64,000 bases of DNA from Saccharothrix deserti (GTDB lineage Bacteria > Actinomycetota > Actinomycetes > Mycobacteriales > Pseudonocardiaceae), in assembly GCF_009769385.1 (NCBI RefSeq), contig NZ_ML775960.1, positions 176,732 to 240,731 of the forward strand, written 5' to 3'. The position numbers and the translations under genes are program-made. Below are positions 1 to 9,689 of this stretch, in pieces. How positions within the stretch are numbered: the first letter of the stretch is position 1; each line of letters starts with the position of its first letter. The notes under the pieces were generated by a model. The model did no database searches and was not told the origin of the DNA. It saw only the letters and a list, made by a program, of their open reading frames with translations.

Positions 1-273
1 GAGCACCTGGTCACGCCGAACGACTGGGCCGCGATGGGCCTGGCCGCCGGCACGCCGTTCTCGGCCGCGCACACGTTCGCCCAGACCGGCCCGTTCCGGC
101 CGCGCAACCTGGTGCTGGACAACGCCGTGCTGGCCGGCTGCGGCACCACGCCGGGTGTGGGCGTGCCGCCGGTGCTGATCTCGGGCAGGCTCGCCGCCCA
201 GCGGATCACGGGGTCCGTCGGCGCAAGGTCGCGGCGCCCAGCAGCAAGGCCAACAGCGCACACCCGGCGATGA
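1..273 (+). CDS. Phytoene desaturase-like FAD oxidoreductase (C-terminal part only)
   Basis: The frame is open from base 1 and stops at TGA 271-273, so only the last 90 codons are present. The stretch SAAHTFAQTGPFRPRNLVL followed by TTPGVGVPPVLISGRLAA resembles the C-terminal FAD/substrate region of CrtI-type carotenoid desaturases (usual length about 490-510 residues). The final 22 or so residues are Arg/Ala-rich and overlap the 3' end of the opposite-strand permease gene by 68 bp. A phytoene/squalene-synthase gene lies 3 kb downstream, which fits a carotenoid role, but other members of the flavin desaturase/isomerase family cannot be excluded from this fragment. Confidence 0.7.
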   Translation, partial: EHLVTPNDWAAMGLAAGTPFSAAHTFAQTGPFRPRNLVLDNAVLAGCGTTPGVGVPPVLISGRLAAQRITGSVGARSRRPAARPTAHTRR

Positions 274-931
274 CCAGCAGGTTCCGGATCAGCGTTCCGT
301 CCACTTCGGAGGACGTCGTGACCTGGGTCAGCGCGTCGACCGCGTAGGACAGCGGCAGCACGTCGGAGATCCAGTTCAGCACCGTCGCCATCTGGTCGCG
401 CGGCACGAACAGCCCGCACAGCAGCACCTGGGGCATCACGATCGCGGGCATGAACTGCACGGCCTGGAACTCGGTGCGGGCGAACGCGCTGGCGAACAGG
501 CCCAACGCCATGCCGAGCAGCGCGTCCAGCACCGCGATGACCAGCAACAGCCACACCGAGCCGCTGATCTCCAACCCCAGCCAGGTCAACGCGACCGTGG
601 CCGCCAACGCGACCTGCACCACCGCCACCAGGCCGAACGCCACCGCGTAGCCGAGCAGCAGGTCGACCTTGCCGATCGGCATCGTCATCAGCCGCTCCAA
701 CGTGGCGGTGAGCCGTTCCCGCAGGGTGGTGATCGACGTGACGATGAACATGATCGTGAACGGGAAGACGCCGAGCAGCGCGGGCGCCGCCCTGTTGAAC
801 ATCTGCTCCGAGTCGAACACGTACCGGAGCAGGACGAGCAGCAACGACGGCATGAGCACCATCAGCGCCACGGTGCGGTGGTCGTGCCGGAGCTGGGTGA
901 GGATCCGCTTCGCGGTGGCCAGGGTGTTCAT
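206..931 (-). CDS. ABC-2 type exporter, membrane subunit
   Basis: A 241-residue integral membrane protein with about six hydrophobic segments (near residues 21-38, 52-68, 92-112, 124-146, 160-178 and 218-236) and no large soluble domain, the layout of ABC-2 permeases. A region after the second helix (TLRERLTATLERLMTMPIG) matches the loop seen in DrrB/YhhJ-like exporter subunits. It lies 30 bp downstream of the ATPase gene on the same strand and should form the exporter with it. The ATG at 931 is preceded by AAGGGG with 8-nt spacing. The substrate is unknown; lipid or drug export is typical of the family. Its 3' end overlaps the convergent desaturase-like gene. Confidence 0.88.
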   Translation of the reverse strand: MNTLATAKRILTQLRHDHRTVALMVLMPSLLLVLLRYVFDSEQMFNRAAPALLGVFPFTIMFIVTSITTLRERLTATLERLMTMPIGKVDLLLGYAVAFGLVAVVQVALAATVALTWLGLEISGSVWLLLVIAVLDALLGMALGLFASAFARTEFQAVQFMPAIVMPQVLLCGLFVPRDQMATVLNWISDVLPLSYAVDALTQVTTSSEVDGTLIRNLLVIAGCALLALLLGAATLRRRTP

Positions 932-961
932 CGCCGCAACCCCTTCATCGCCGTCACCCCT

Positions 962-1666
962 TCATTGCCGTACCAGCGCCAGGAAGGCCTGCTCCAGGTC
1001 CTGAGTCCCGGTCTGCGCGCGCAACGCGTCCGGGGTGTCGTCGGCGAGCAGCGCGCCGTCCCGCATCAGCAGCAGCCGGTCGCACCGGGCCGCCTCGTCC
1101 ATCACGTGGCTGGACACCAGCAGCGCCGCGCCCGCGTCGGCGAGCCGGTGGAACAGCAGCCACAGGTCCTCGCGCAGCACCGGGTCCAGGCCGACGGTCG
1201 GCTCGTCCAGCACGATCACCTCGGGCTTGCCCAGCAACGCCACCGCGAGGCTCGCCCGGCCCCTCTCGCCACCGGACAGCGTGGTCACGAGCTGGTCGGC
1301 GTTGCCCTTCAGGCCGACCTCTTCGAGCACCCGGTCCACGTCGCCGCGCGGTGCGCGGAGGATCGACGCGAAGTAGGCGAGGTTCTCCGCCACGGTCAGG
1401 TCCGCGTACACCGACGGGCTCTGCGTCGAGTAGCCGATCCGGTCGCGCAGCACCGCGCTGCCCGCCGGGTGGCCGAGCACGGTCACCCGGCCCGACGCCA
1501 CCACCTGGACACCGACCACGGCGCGCAGCAACGTCGTCTTGCCGCACCCGCTCGGCCCGAGGAGCCCGGTGACCGAGCCGCGCGGCACGTCGAACCCGAC
1601 ACCGCGCACGACCTCACGACCGCCGCGCACCACGCGCAGGCGATCGACGCCGACCGCATTGGACAT
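962..1666 (-). CDS. ABC-2 type exporter, ATP-binding subunit
   Basis: A 234-residue ABC ATPase. Walker [10 protein letters not shown] lies near residues 37-45, the signature LSGGE near 135, Walker [14 protein letters not shown] after it, and the H-loop as SSHVMDEA. The start is placed at ATG 1666 because similarity to ABC domains begins there. Two further in-frame starts exist at 1687 and 1759 and would add 7 or 31 residues with no recognisable domain content. With the downstream permease it forms a two-gene exporter that uses ATP to move an unidentified substrate across the cytoplasmic membrane. Confidence 0.88.
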   Translation of the reverse strand: MSNAVGVDRLRVVRGGREVVRGVGFDVPRGSVTGLLGPSGCGKTTLLRAVVGVQVVASGRVTVLGHPAGSAVLRDRIGYSTQSPSVYADLTVAENLAYFASILRAPRGDVDRVLEEVGLKGNADQLVTTLSGGERGRASLAVALLGKPEVIVLDEPTVGLDPVLREDLWLLFHRLADAGAALLVSSHVMDEAARCDRLLLMRDGALLADDTPDALRAQTGTQDLEQAFLALVRQ

Positions 1667-1870
1667 GCGTTGAATTATGGCCCTCATCGGGCGATCCGCC
1701 AGACCTCCGCGCAGGTGGAACCGATCCCGATCCGCACACCGAATACTCCATGTGGTCACTCCCCCGAGTGACCCGCCCGTGCGAGGATCCCTCCGGGTGT
1801 TACGAGCCTGTCACCAGACTGCGCCATCACGTGCCGGACCTCGCAGCCGTTGTGCGACGATGTTGCCGCG

Positions 1871-3409
1871 ATGGCCGCGACCCCGTCCTTTCCACGATCG
1901 AGCGCCGCACCTGTCGAGCCGGTGCGGTCGTCGGCTACCCAGGTTCCGGACCGCGCGGGCTCGGACCGACCCGATCCGGGCGGCATCCCCATCCGCACGA
2001 TCCTGCTCGGCGTCGGCGGCGTCATGCTGCTCGCCCTGGGCGGCACCGGCGCGGGCGCGATCCTCAAGCACGACCCGCTGCTCGCCGACACCTCGCTGAG
2101 CTGGATCCGGTACGGCCACGGCCACGACCTCGCCACCGCGGTCCTCTACGTCGGCCTCGGCATGGTGATCTGGTCGTGGGTCAGGCTGGGCCGGATGGTG
2201 CGCAACGGGCACGTCGGCAGCGCCGCGGTGCTCACCGCGATCGTGGCCTGGACGCTGCCGCTGCTGTTCGCGCCGCCGCTGTTCAGCAAGGACATCTACA
2301 GCTACCTGGCACAGGGCCAGCTCGCGCTCAACGGCCTCGACCCCTACTCGGTCGGCCCGGCGGTGCTGCAGAGCCCGCTGTCGGACAACGTGAGCTGGGT
2401 CTGGCAGAACACCCCGGCGCCGTACGGGCCGCTGTTCCTCATGCTCGCCCAGGGCGTGGTGTGGGCGACCGGCGGCAGCGTCATCGGCGGCGTGGTGATC
2501 ATGCGGATGGTGCTCGCGATCGGCCTGGTGCTGCTGTGCTGGGCGCTGCCCGGCCTCACCCGCCACCTCGGCGGACGGCCCGCGATCGCGCTGTGGGTGG
2601 CCGCCGCGAACCCGTTGATGCTGGTGCACCTCATCGGCGGCGCGCACAACGACCTGCTGATGGTCGGCCTGCTGGCCGCCGGCGTGCTGCTGGTGCTGGA
2701 CCGCAGGCACGTGCTGGGCATCGCGGTGGTGACGCTGGCGTTCGCGGTGAAGGCCACCGCCGTGGTCGCGCTGCCGTTCCTGGTGCTGGTGTGGGCACGA
2801 CGGCTGGACGGCACGCGGGCGGCGCAGCTCGGCAAGGCCATCGCGGGCGGTGTGGTCACGTTCGTCGCGGTGTTCGCCGCGGCCACCGTCGTGTCCGGGC
2901 TGGACCTGGGCTGGATCCCGGCGCTCAGCTCGTCGTCCACGATCGTGAACTGGCTGTCGCTGCCCAGCGCGGTCGGCGATTTCGCGCACACCGTGGTCAG
3001 CGGGTTCGTCCGGGTCGAGCCGGGCTGGTTCATGACCATCGCCCGCGGCCTCGGCTCCGTGCTGCTGATCTACATCGCGTGGCGGCAGTGGCGGGCCGCG
3101 CAGGACGGCGGGCCCGAGGCGGTGCGCCGCGCCGCGATCACCATGCTGGCCGTGGCCCTGCTCTCCCCCGCCACGCTGCCCTGGTACTTCAGCTGGCCGC
3201 TGGTGATGGCGGCGGCGCTGCCGTGGACCACGACGGGGCTGAAGGCGGCGGCGTTCTTCTCCACCTGGCTGCTGCTGGTGACCTTCCCCAACGGCGACAC
3301 GGCGCTGTACTCGTGGGTCTACCTGGCGATGGTCGCGGTGGTGTCCGCGCTGGCCTGCGTGTCGCTGACCAAGCCCGACCCGTTGAAGCTGTCCGGCAGG
3401 TACGCGTGA
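1871..3409 (+). CDS. mptA: GT-C alpha-(1->6)-mannopyranosyltransferase, MptA/MptB type
   Basis: A 512-residue polytopic membrane protein with about a dozen hydrophobic segments after a 40-residue Pro/Ala/Arg-rich N-terminal tail. The conserved loop [14 protein letters not shown] (Asp near residue 138) and later [10 protein letters not shown] are typical of polyprenyl-phosphomannose-dependent alpha-1,6-mannosyltransferases that elongate lipomannan. By position next to the Rv2175c-like gene and pknL it corresponds to M. tuberculosis Rv2174 (MptA); distinguishing MptA from MptB needs phylogeny. ATG 1871 is preferred over a TTG at 1850; neither has a clear ribosome binding site. The stop overlaps the GTG of the next gene (GTGA), so the two are translationally coupled. 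Confidence 0.8.
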   Translation: MAATPSFPRSSAAPVEPVRSSATQVPDRAGSDRPDPGGIPIRTILLGVGGVMLLALGGTGAGAILKHDPLLADTSLSWIRYGHGHDLATAVLYVGLGMVIWSWVRLGRMVRNGHVGSAAVLTAIVAWTLPLLFAPPLFSKDIYSYLAQGQLALNGLDPYSVGPAVLQSPLSDNVSWVWQNTPAPYGPLFLMLAQGVVWATGGSVIGGVVIMRMVLAIGLVLLCWALPGLTRHLGGRPAIALWVAAANPLMLVHLIGGAHNDLLMVGLLAAGVLLVLDRRHVLGIAVVTLAFAVKATAVVALPFLVLVWARRLDGTRAAQLGKAIAGGVVTFVAVFAAATVVSGLDLGWIPALSSSSTIVNWLSLPSAVGDFAHTVVSGFVRVEPGWFMTIARGLGSVLLIYIAWRQWRAAQDGGPEAVRRAAITMLAVALLSPATLPWYFSWPLVMAAALPWTTTGLKAAAFFSTWLLLVTFPNGDTALYSWVYLAMVAVVSALACVSLTKPDPLKLSGRYA

Positions 3410-4293
3410 CGGATCTGGCCGCGGCGTACGCCCGTTGCCGCGAGCTGAACGCCCGGCACGGCCGCACGTTCTTCCTGGCCACGCGGATGCTCAGCGCGTC
3501 ACAGCGCCCCGCCGTACACGCCCTGTACGGGTTCGCGCGATGGGCCGACGAGATCGTGGACAGCGGCGAGTCGGCCGACCCGGCGGCCGAGCTGAAGCTG
3601 TTGGACGCGCAGCTGGCCGACGAGCTGACGGGTCGCCCCACCGGCCACCCGGTGCTCGCCGCTCTGGCGGACACCGCGCACCGGTACTCGATCGACACCT
3701 CGCTGTTCAGCGACTTCCTGGCGTCGATGCGGATGGACCTGACCGTCACGTCGTACCCGGACTTCCCGGCGCTGGAGCGGTACATGCACGGGTCGGCGGC
3801 GGTGATCGGGTTGCAACTGCTGCCCGTGTTCGGGACGGTCGTGCCTCGTGCGGAAGCCGAACCGTCCGCCGCCGCGCTCGGCCGCGCGTTCCAGTTGACG
3901 AACTTCCTGCGCGACGTCGGCGAAGACCTCGACCGGGGCCGGCTCTACCTGCCGGAGGACGTGCTGACGGCCTACGGCGTCGACCGCGAGCTGCTGGTGC
4001 GGTGCCGGCGGACCGGCGAGTCGGACCAGCGGGTGCGGCGGGTGTTCCGGCACCTCGTCGCGCACACGCTGGCCGTGTACCGGGAGGCCGAGGTGGGCGT
4101 GCCGATGCTGAAGCCCGTGTCCCGGCCGTGCGTGCGGACCGCGCTGACGCTGTACCGGGGGATCCTGGACGAGATCGCGGCGGCCGACTACCAGGTGCTG
4201 GACCGGCGCGTGGTGGTGCCGAACTCGCGGCGGCTGGCGGTCGCCGTGCCCGGTTTCGCGCGGGCGCTGGTGGCTCGGGTCACCGGTCGCTGA
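3406..4293 (+). CDS. Phytoene/squalene synthase family protein
   Basis: A 295-residue trans-isoprenyl diphosphate synthase of the head-to-head class. It has both Asp-rich motifs: DEIVD at residues 48-52 and the second motif in [20 protein letters not shown] near 165-184. Such enzymes join two prenyl diphosphates (two GGPP to phytoene, or two FPP toward squalene). The GTG at 3406 overlaps the mannosyltransferase stop. A desaturase-like gene fragment at the start of the window points to carotenoid synthesis, but substrate chain length cannot be read from the sequence. M. tuberculosis has a different prenyl synthase (idsA2) at the equivalent position. Confidence 0.85.
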   Translation: MTDLAAAYARCRELNARHGRTFFLATRMLSASQRPAVHALYGFARWADEIVDSGESADPAAELKLLDAQLADELTGRPTGHPVLAALADTAHRYSIDTSLFSDFLASMRMDLTVTSYPDFPALERYMHGSAAVIGLQLLPVFGTVVPRAEAEPSAAALGRAFQLTNFLRDVGEDLDRGRLYLPEDVLTAYGVDRELLVRCRRTGESDQRVRRVFRHLVAHTLAVYREAEVGVPMLKPVSRPCVRTALTLYRGILDEIAAADYQVLDRRVVVPNSRRLAVAVPGFARALVARVTGR

Positions 4294-4305
4294 GGCGGCG
4301 GAACA

Positions 4306-4327
4306 GGGCCGTCCAACGGAACGGCCC
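4306..4327. terminator. Hairpin after the phytoene synthase gene
   Basis: GGGCCGT (4306-4312) pairs with ACGGCCC (4321-4327) across an 8-nt loop. It begins 12 bp after the TGA at 4291-4293. There is no T-run, as is usual in high-GC actinomycetes. Confidence 0.5.
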
Positions 4328-4383
4328 GTCGCGCGATTCCCCCGTCACAGGCGGAAAACCCGGGTGGCCACACCCCGGAAACG

Positions 4384-4427
4384 CGACGTCCGGACGACTC
4401 CCGGTGAAGGGAGCCGCCCGGACGTCG
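4384..4427. terminator. Nested hairpin between convergent genes
   Basis: A 10-bp perfect outer stem (4384-4393 with 4418-4427) encloses a second stem CTCCC/GGGAG (4398-4402 with 4409-4413). It lies between the convergent phytoene synthase and Rv2175c-like genes and could terminate either transcript. Confidence 0.5.
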
Positions 4428-4453
4428 TAGGTCGTCGGGGTGGTGCGGGTCGG

Positions 4454-4828
4454 TCAGAAACCCAGGGCCTGTGCCCGCCGCTTCACCTCACGGCCTCGGT
4501 CGCCGCGCAACGCCTCGATCGGCGTGCCGGGCAGGGTGTCGTCCTCGGTGAACAGCCACCGGAGGATCTCATCGGTTGAAAAGCCGGAATCGCGCAGCAC
4601 CGTGATGGTGCCGGGCAGCCCCTTGACCACGCCTCCGGCGGCGAGGAACTCGGCGGGGACGACGAGGACACCGTTCCGGCGCTCCGCGAGCAGTTGACCG
4701 TCGCGCAGCAACTGGTGGACACGGTTGATCGGTAGGGCAAGACGCTCGGCGACCTCGGGGAGGGGCAGGACCTCCAGGTCGGGAGCCAGCACATCCGCAG
4801 CGGCAGGAATCGCACTCACGTGCGTCAC
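4454..4828 (-). CDS. Rv2175c-like winged-helix DNA-binding protein
   Basis: A 124-residue protein with an N-terminal helix-turn-helix region (LPLPEVAERLALPINRVHQL) and the C-terminal pattern GLPGTITVLRDSGFS..EILRWLFT, which corresponds closely to my memory of M. tuberculosis Rv2175c. Rv2175c binds DNA and is a phosphorylation substrate of PknL (established for the mycobacterial pair). Here the gene is divergent from a pknL homologue, as in mycobacteria, supporting the same kinase-substrate relation. The start is placed at GTG 4828; GTG 4819 is an alternative, and an upstream start at 4882 would add an Arg-rich tail absent from the family. No strong ribosome binding site precedes it. Confidence 0.8.
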   Translation of the reverse strand: MTHVSAIPAAADVLAPDLEVLPLPEVAERLALPINRVHQLLRDGQLLAERRNGVLVVPAEFLAAGGVVKGLPGTITVLRDSGFSTDEILRWLFTEDDTLPGTPIEALRGDRGREVKRRAQALGF

Positions 4829-4990
4829 GATGCCACAACGGCGGGAACGACGCCCTGCGCCAACCGGGTGGTGGCGGTACACCCAGGGGTTGGCTTGGGG
4901 ACACCCCCTGTTTCGCCCGAGTTTGACGCGGATCCCACACGCGCGCGTGGGATGCTCGAGCGCACAGCATCGGTCGGCATCACCCCACCG

Positions 4991-4996
4991 TACGAT
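4991..4996 (+). promoter_or_regulatory. Candidate -10 box for a leaderless pknL transcript
   Basis: TACGAT at 4991-4996 lies 8 nt before GTG 5005. No ribosome binding site precedes that codon, so transcription probably starts at or next to it. No convincing -35 box was identified; a TTGACG at 4922-4927 is too distant. Confidence 0.35.
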
Positions 4997-5004
4997 CCAC
5001 GGCT

Positions 5005-7077
5005 GTGGAAAGGTCGGCGACGAACGTGATCGGCGGGCTGCTCGAACAACGCTACCGGGTAGGCACCCTGGTGGCGCGGGGCGGCATGTCCACCGTGTAC
5101 CGCGGTGTGGACACGCGCCTGGAGCGCACAGTGGCCATCAAGGTCATGGACCCGAGGTTCTCGGCCGACCCGCAGTTCGTGGCGCGGTTCGAGCGCGAGG
5201 CGCGGGCCGCGGCGAAACTGCACCACCCCGGCGTGGTGCAGGTCCACGACCAGGGCGTGGACGAGGACCGGGTCTACCTGGTGATGGAGCTGGTCGAGGG
5301 CGGCACGCTGCGCGACCTGCTCAACGCGCGCGGCAAGCTGGACGTGCCGCTGGCGCTCACGGTGATCGAGAAGGTCCTCTCACCGCTGGCCGCCGCGCAC
5401 CGGGCCGACCTCGTGCACCGGGACGTGAAGCCGGAGAACGTGCTCATCGGTCGGGGCGGCACGGTCAAGGTGGCCGATTTCGGCCTCGTCCGGGCGGTGT
5501 CCACGGTGGGTGTGACCAGCGACACGATGATCCTGGGCACAGTCGCCTACCTCTCGCCCGAGCAGGTCACCACGGGCACCACGGACGCGCGCAGCGACGT
5601 GTACTCGGCGGGCGTGCTGCTCTACGAGATGCTGACCGGCACGCCGCCGTACGTGGGCGACAACGCCATCTCGGTGGCCTACCGGCACGTGAACGACGAG
5701 GTGCCCGCGGTGCCGGACGTGCCCGCCGAGGTGGCCGAGCTGGTGCGCCGGGCGACCCGCAAGGAGGCGTTCCTGCGGCCCGCGGACGCCGAGTCGTTCC
5801 TGTCCGAGGTGGAGACGGCGCGGGCGAAGCTCGGCATCGCGAGCGTTGACGTGCCGGTGCCCGTGGCGGCGGCGGTGGAGCAGGCGACGCAGCACGTGCC
5901 CGCGCCGCCGAGCCCGGCCGAGCAGACGTTGCGCGTGGAACCGGTGCGGGTGGGCGCGGGCGCGCCGTTCGCCGACCCGACCGTGCCGGTGCACCGGCCG
6001 AACCCGCTCACGCCGGCGTCGTCCGGCCCCCAGGGCACCAGGGCGATCCCGCGGGCGGACTTCCTGCCGCCGGCCAACCCGAACGCCGCCAACCCGAACG
6101 CCGCCGCGCCGCAGCCCGCGCCGGCCCGTGTGCGCCCCAAGAGACCGCCGAAGAAGAAGACGCCCGAGCAGCAGTACGAGGAGATGCGGGCGCGCAGCAA
6201 GAGGCAGTTCATCACGTGGCTCAGCGTCGTGGTGGTGGCCGCGGTCCTCATCGGCGTCACCAGCTGGTGGCTGGCGATCGGCCGGACCACCACCGTGCCG
6301 AGCCTGGTCGGCCAGGACGAGGCCGCGGCCATCGCGATGGTCGAGGAAGCCTCGCTCAAGCAGACGGTGCGGACCGAGAACAGCGACACCGTGCCCAAGG
6401 GTCAGGTGCTCAGCACCGACCCGCCGGCGGGGTCCAAGGCCACCCAGGGCGACCTGGTGCGGATCGTGGTGTCCGCGGGCAAGCCGGTGGTGCCGCAGAT
6501 CAGCCCCGGTGTCGAGATCCCGGTGGCCGAGCGGGAGATCACGTCGGTCGGGTTGAAGTCCCAGTTGAACCCCGCCGAGGACGCGTTCAGCGACCGCGTG
6601 CCCAAGGGCAAGGTGGTGACGCTGAAGCCCTCGCCCGGCACGGAGGTGCCGATCGGCTCGACCGTGACGATCGTGCTGAGCAAGGGCGCGCAGCCCAAGC
6701 CGGTGCCGAGCGTGATCGGCAAGTCGAAGGACGAGGCGTTCGCCGAGCTCAGCGCGGCCGGGTTCGAACCGGTCGAGGGCCCGGAGGAGTTCTCCGACAA
6801 GGTCGATGGGGGCAAGGTGATCCGCACCGACCCGCCGGCGGGCACGAACCTGCCCCCGAACAACCGCCGGGTGACCGTCATCGTGTCGGCGGACTCGGTG
6901 ACCGTGCCCCAGGTCGAGGGCAAGCGGGTCAAGGAGGCGAAGGAGATCCTGGAGGACGCGGGCCTCAAGGTCGACGTCCAGTTCAACGACCGCGACCAGG
7001 CCCGCGTGGTCAACCAGTCCGTGCGGGCCGGGGAGCGCGTGCCGAAGGACACCAGGATCACGCTGATCGCCCTGTGA
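5005..7077 (+). CDS. pknL: Serine/threonine protein kinase PknL with four PASTA domains
   Basis: A 690-residue receptor-type Hanks kinase. The kinase domain spans about residues 16-275 with ARGGMSTVYRG, the ATP-binding Lys46 in VAIKVMD, HRDVKPEN near 137 and DFG near 157. A Pro/Ala-rich juxtamembrane linker follows, then one transmembrane helix (about 402-424) and four extracellular PASTA repeats (about 430-497, 498-565, 567-635 and 636-690). It is inferred to sense muropeptides or lipid II and signal to cell-wall and division targets, including the divergently encoded Rv2175c-like protein. M. tuberculosis PknL is about 400 residues and, from memory, lacks PASTA repeats, so this is the long form. 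The GTG start has no ribosome binding site. Confidence 0.92.
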   Translation: MERSATNVIGGLLEQRYRVGTLVARGGMSTVYRGVDTRLERTVAIKVMDPRFSADPQFVARFEREARAAAKLHHPGVVQVHDQGVDEDRVYLVMELVEGGTLRDLLNARGKLDVPLALTVIEKVLSPLAAAHRADLVHRDVKPENVLIGRGGTVKVADFGLVRAVSTVGVTSDTMILGTVAYLSPEQVTTGTTDARSDVYSAGVLLYEMLTGTPPYVGDNAISVAYRHVNDEVPAVPDVPAEVAELVRRATRKEAFLRPADAESFLSEVETARAKLGIASVDVPVPVAAAVEQATQHVPAPPSPAEQTLRVEPVRVGAGAPFADPTVPVHRPNPLTPASSGPQGTRAIPRADFLPPANPNAANPNAAAPQPAPARVRPKRPPKKKTPEQQYEEMRARSKRQFITWLSVVVVAAVLIGVTSWWLAIGRTTTVPSLVGQDEAAAIAMVEEASLKQTVRTENSDTVPKGQVLSTDPPAGSKATQGDLVRIVVSAGKPVVPQISPGVEIPVAEREITSVGLKSQLNPAEDAFSDRVPKGKVVTLKPSPGTEVPIGSTVTIVLSKGAQPKPVPSVIGKSKDEAFAELSAAGFEPVEGPEEFSDKVDGGKVIRTDPPAGTNLPPNNRRVTVIVSADSVTVPQVEGKRVKEAKEILEDAGLKVDVQFNDRDQARVVNQSVRAGERVPKDTRITLIAL

Positions 7078-7104
7078 CCGGGGCTGAAACGCGCTGAGAA
7101 CGAC

Positions 7105-7136
7105 GGTGGCCCCGACTCCGCGGAGTCGGGGCCACC
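7105..7136. terminator. Perfect palindrome between convergent pknL and aroG
   Basis: The 32-bp stretch is a perfect inverted repeat (7105-7120 with 7121-7136), able to fold from either strand. It lies 28 bp after the pknL stop and 21 bp from the aroG stop, so it should end both transcripts. Confidence 0.8.
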
Positions 7137-7156
7137 GGCCTGTCAGGGGCGTGCGG

Positions 7157-8548
<1,392 letters not shown>

Positions 8549-8620
8549 TTAAAGATAGCCGTCCACATAGAGAGACGGGCGCGGGTCCGGCTGTGCATGA
8601 TCCTGTGCATGATGTCCGCC

Positions 8621-9640
8621 ATGTCCGATACCCGAATGGATGACAACACGACGGCCAGGCTGCTGTCGACGGCGGTGGAGAACGTCCAGCGGGACTACCC
8701 GGTGCACTGGTCGCACGTGATCGCCGGTGACGCCGACCTGGTGCCGCAGCGGACCCTGCACCCGATCTTCGCCGGGTCGTTCGACTGGCACTCGTGCGTG
8801 CATCAGACCTGGTTGGCGGTCCGCCTGCTGCGGTCGCGGCCGGAGGTCGAGGGCGCGGCGGAGGCCCGTCGGGTGCTGGATTCGTTGATCACCGAGGAGA
8901 ACGCGGAGACCGAGGCGGCGTTCTTCGACGGCCCCGGCGGCGGGTTCTGGGAGCGTCCCTACGGGTGGGCGTGGCTGTTGGTGCTGGACGCGGAACTGCG
9001 CACCTGGGAGTCGCCGTGGGCGCAGGCGCTGCGGCCGTTGAGCGCGGTCCTGCGTGACCGGTATCTCGCCAAGGTGGCCGGCGCGCGGCTGCCGGTCCGG
9101 ACCGGCACGCACGGCAACACGTCGTTCGCGACCGGGCTGGTGCTCGACGCGGCGCGTGCCGTGGGTGACGAGGAGTTGGCCGCCGCGTGCGCGGGGGCGG
9201 CGCTGCGGTGGCACCGGGAGGACGTCGGGTACGGCGGGTTCGAGCCGGACGCGGCGGACTTCCTGTCACCCGCGCTGACCGAGGCGGACCTGGTGCGGCG
9301 GGTGCTGCCGGCCGACGAGTTCACCGCGTGGTTCGAGGCGTTCCTGCCGAACCTGGAGGACGCGCGCTGGAAGGTGCTGCGCGAGCCGGTGCCGGTGGAC
9401 GACCCGGGCGACGCGTACGGCTCGCACCTGGTCGGCCTGGCGCTGTCGCGGGCGTGGCAGTGGCGGTCCATCGCCGACGCGCTGCCCGAGGGGCACCGGT
9501 ACACCGACCTCGCCCGCACGGCAGCCGAGGAGCACCGGGAGACCGGCCTGCGGTACGTGTTCGGCCACGGCTACTACGCCGAGCACTGGCTGGGCACGTT
9601 CGCCGCCTACCTGCACCTCGGCGCGTTCTCGGCGGTCTGA
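8621..9640 (+). CDS. DUF2891 family protein
   Basis: A 339-residue soluble protein. The phrases HPIFAGSFDWHSCVH near the N-terminus, RPYGWAWLL in the middle and GHGYYAEHWLGTFAAYL at the C-terminus identify the DUF2891 family, which resembles an alpha/alpha-toroid fold; its activity is not established. Several in-frame ATGs precede the conserved region (8597, 8609, 8612, 8621, 8636). ATG 8621 is chosen arbitrarily among them because none has a clear ribosome binding site. The stop codon lies in the first copy of a 13-bp tandem repeat. There is no obvious link to the neighbouring aroG. Confidence 0.8.
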   Translation: MSDTRMDDNTTARLLSTAVENVQRDYPVHWSHVIAGDADLVPQRTLHPIFAGSFDWHSCVHQTWLAVRLLRSRPEVEGAAEARRVLDSLITEENAETEAAFFDGPGGGFWERPYGWAWLLVLDAELRTWESPWAQALRPLSAVLRDRYLAKVAGARLPVRTGTHGNTSFATGLVLDAARAVGDEELAAACAGAALRWHREDVGYGGFEPDAADFLSPALTEADLVRRVLPADEFTAWFEAFLPNLEDARWKVLREPVPVDDPGDAYGSHLVGLALSRAWQWRSIADALPEGHRYTDLARTAAEEHRETGLRYVFGHGYYAEHWLGTFAAYLHLGAFSAV

Positions 9641-9683
9641 GGCGGGCGGTCTGAGGCGGCGGTCCGAGGCGGCGGTCCGAGGC
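9631..9683. repeat. 13-bp tandem repeat at the end of the DUF2891 gene
   Basis: Four copies of GGCGGTCYGAGGC lie at 9631-9643, 9645-9657, 9658-9670 and 9671-9683, with one extra base after the first. Copies 1 and 2 carry T, and copies 3 and 4 carry C, at the variable base. The first copy contains the TGA stop of the DUF2891 gene. Confidence 0.85.
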
Positions 9684-9689
9684 GCACGC

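Noticed and set aside
206-273. Frameshift at the end of the desaturase-like gene, where it overlaps the permease gene
   Set aside because: Both reading frames remain intact to their stops; tail-to-tail overlap of convergent genes is sufficient explanation.
1750-3405. N-terminal extension of the phytoene synthase frame
   Set aside because: The frame is open upstream, but that part is an out-of-frame reading of the mannosyltransferase gene; the GTG at 3406 with GTGA overlap is the sensible start.
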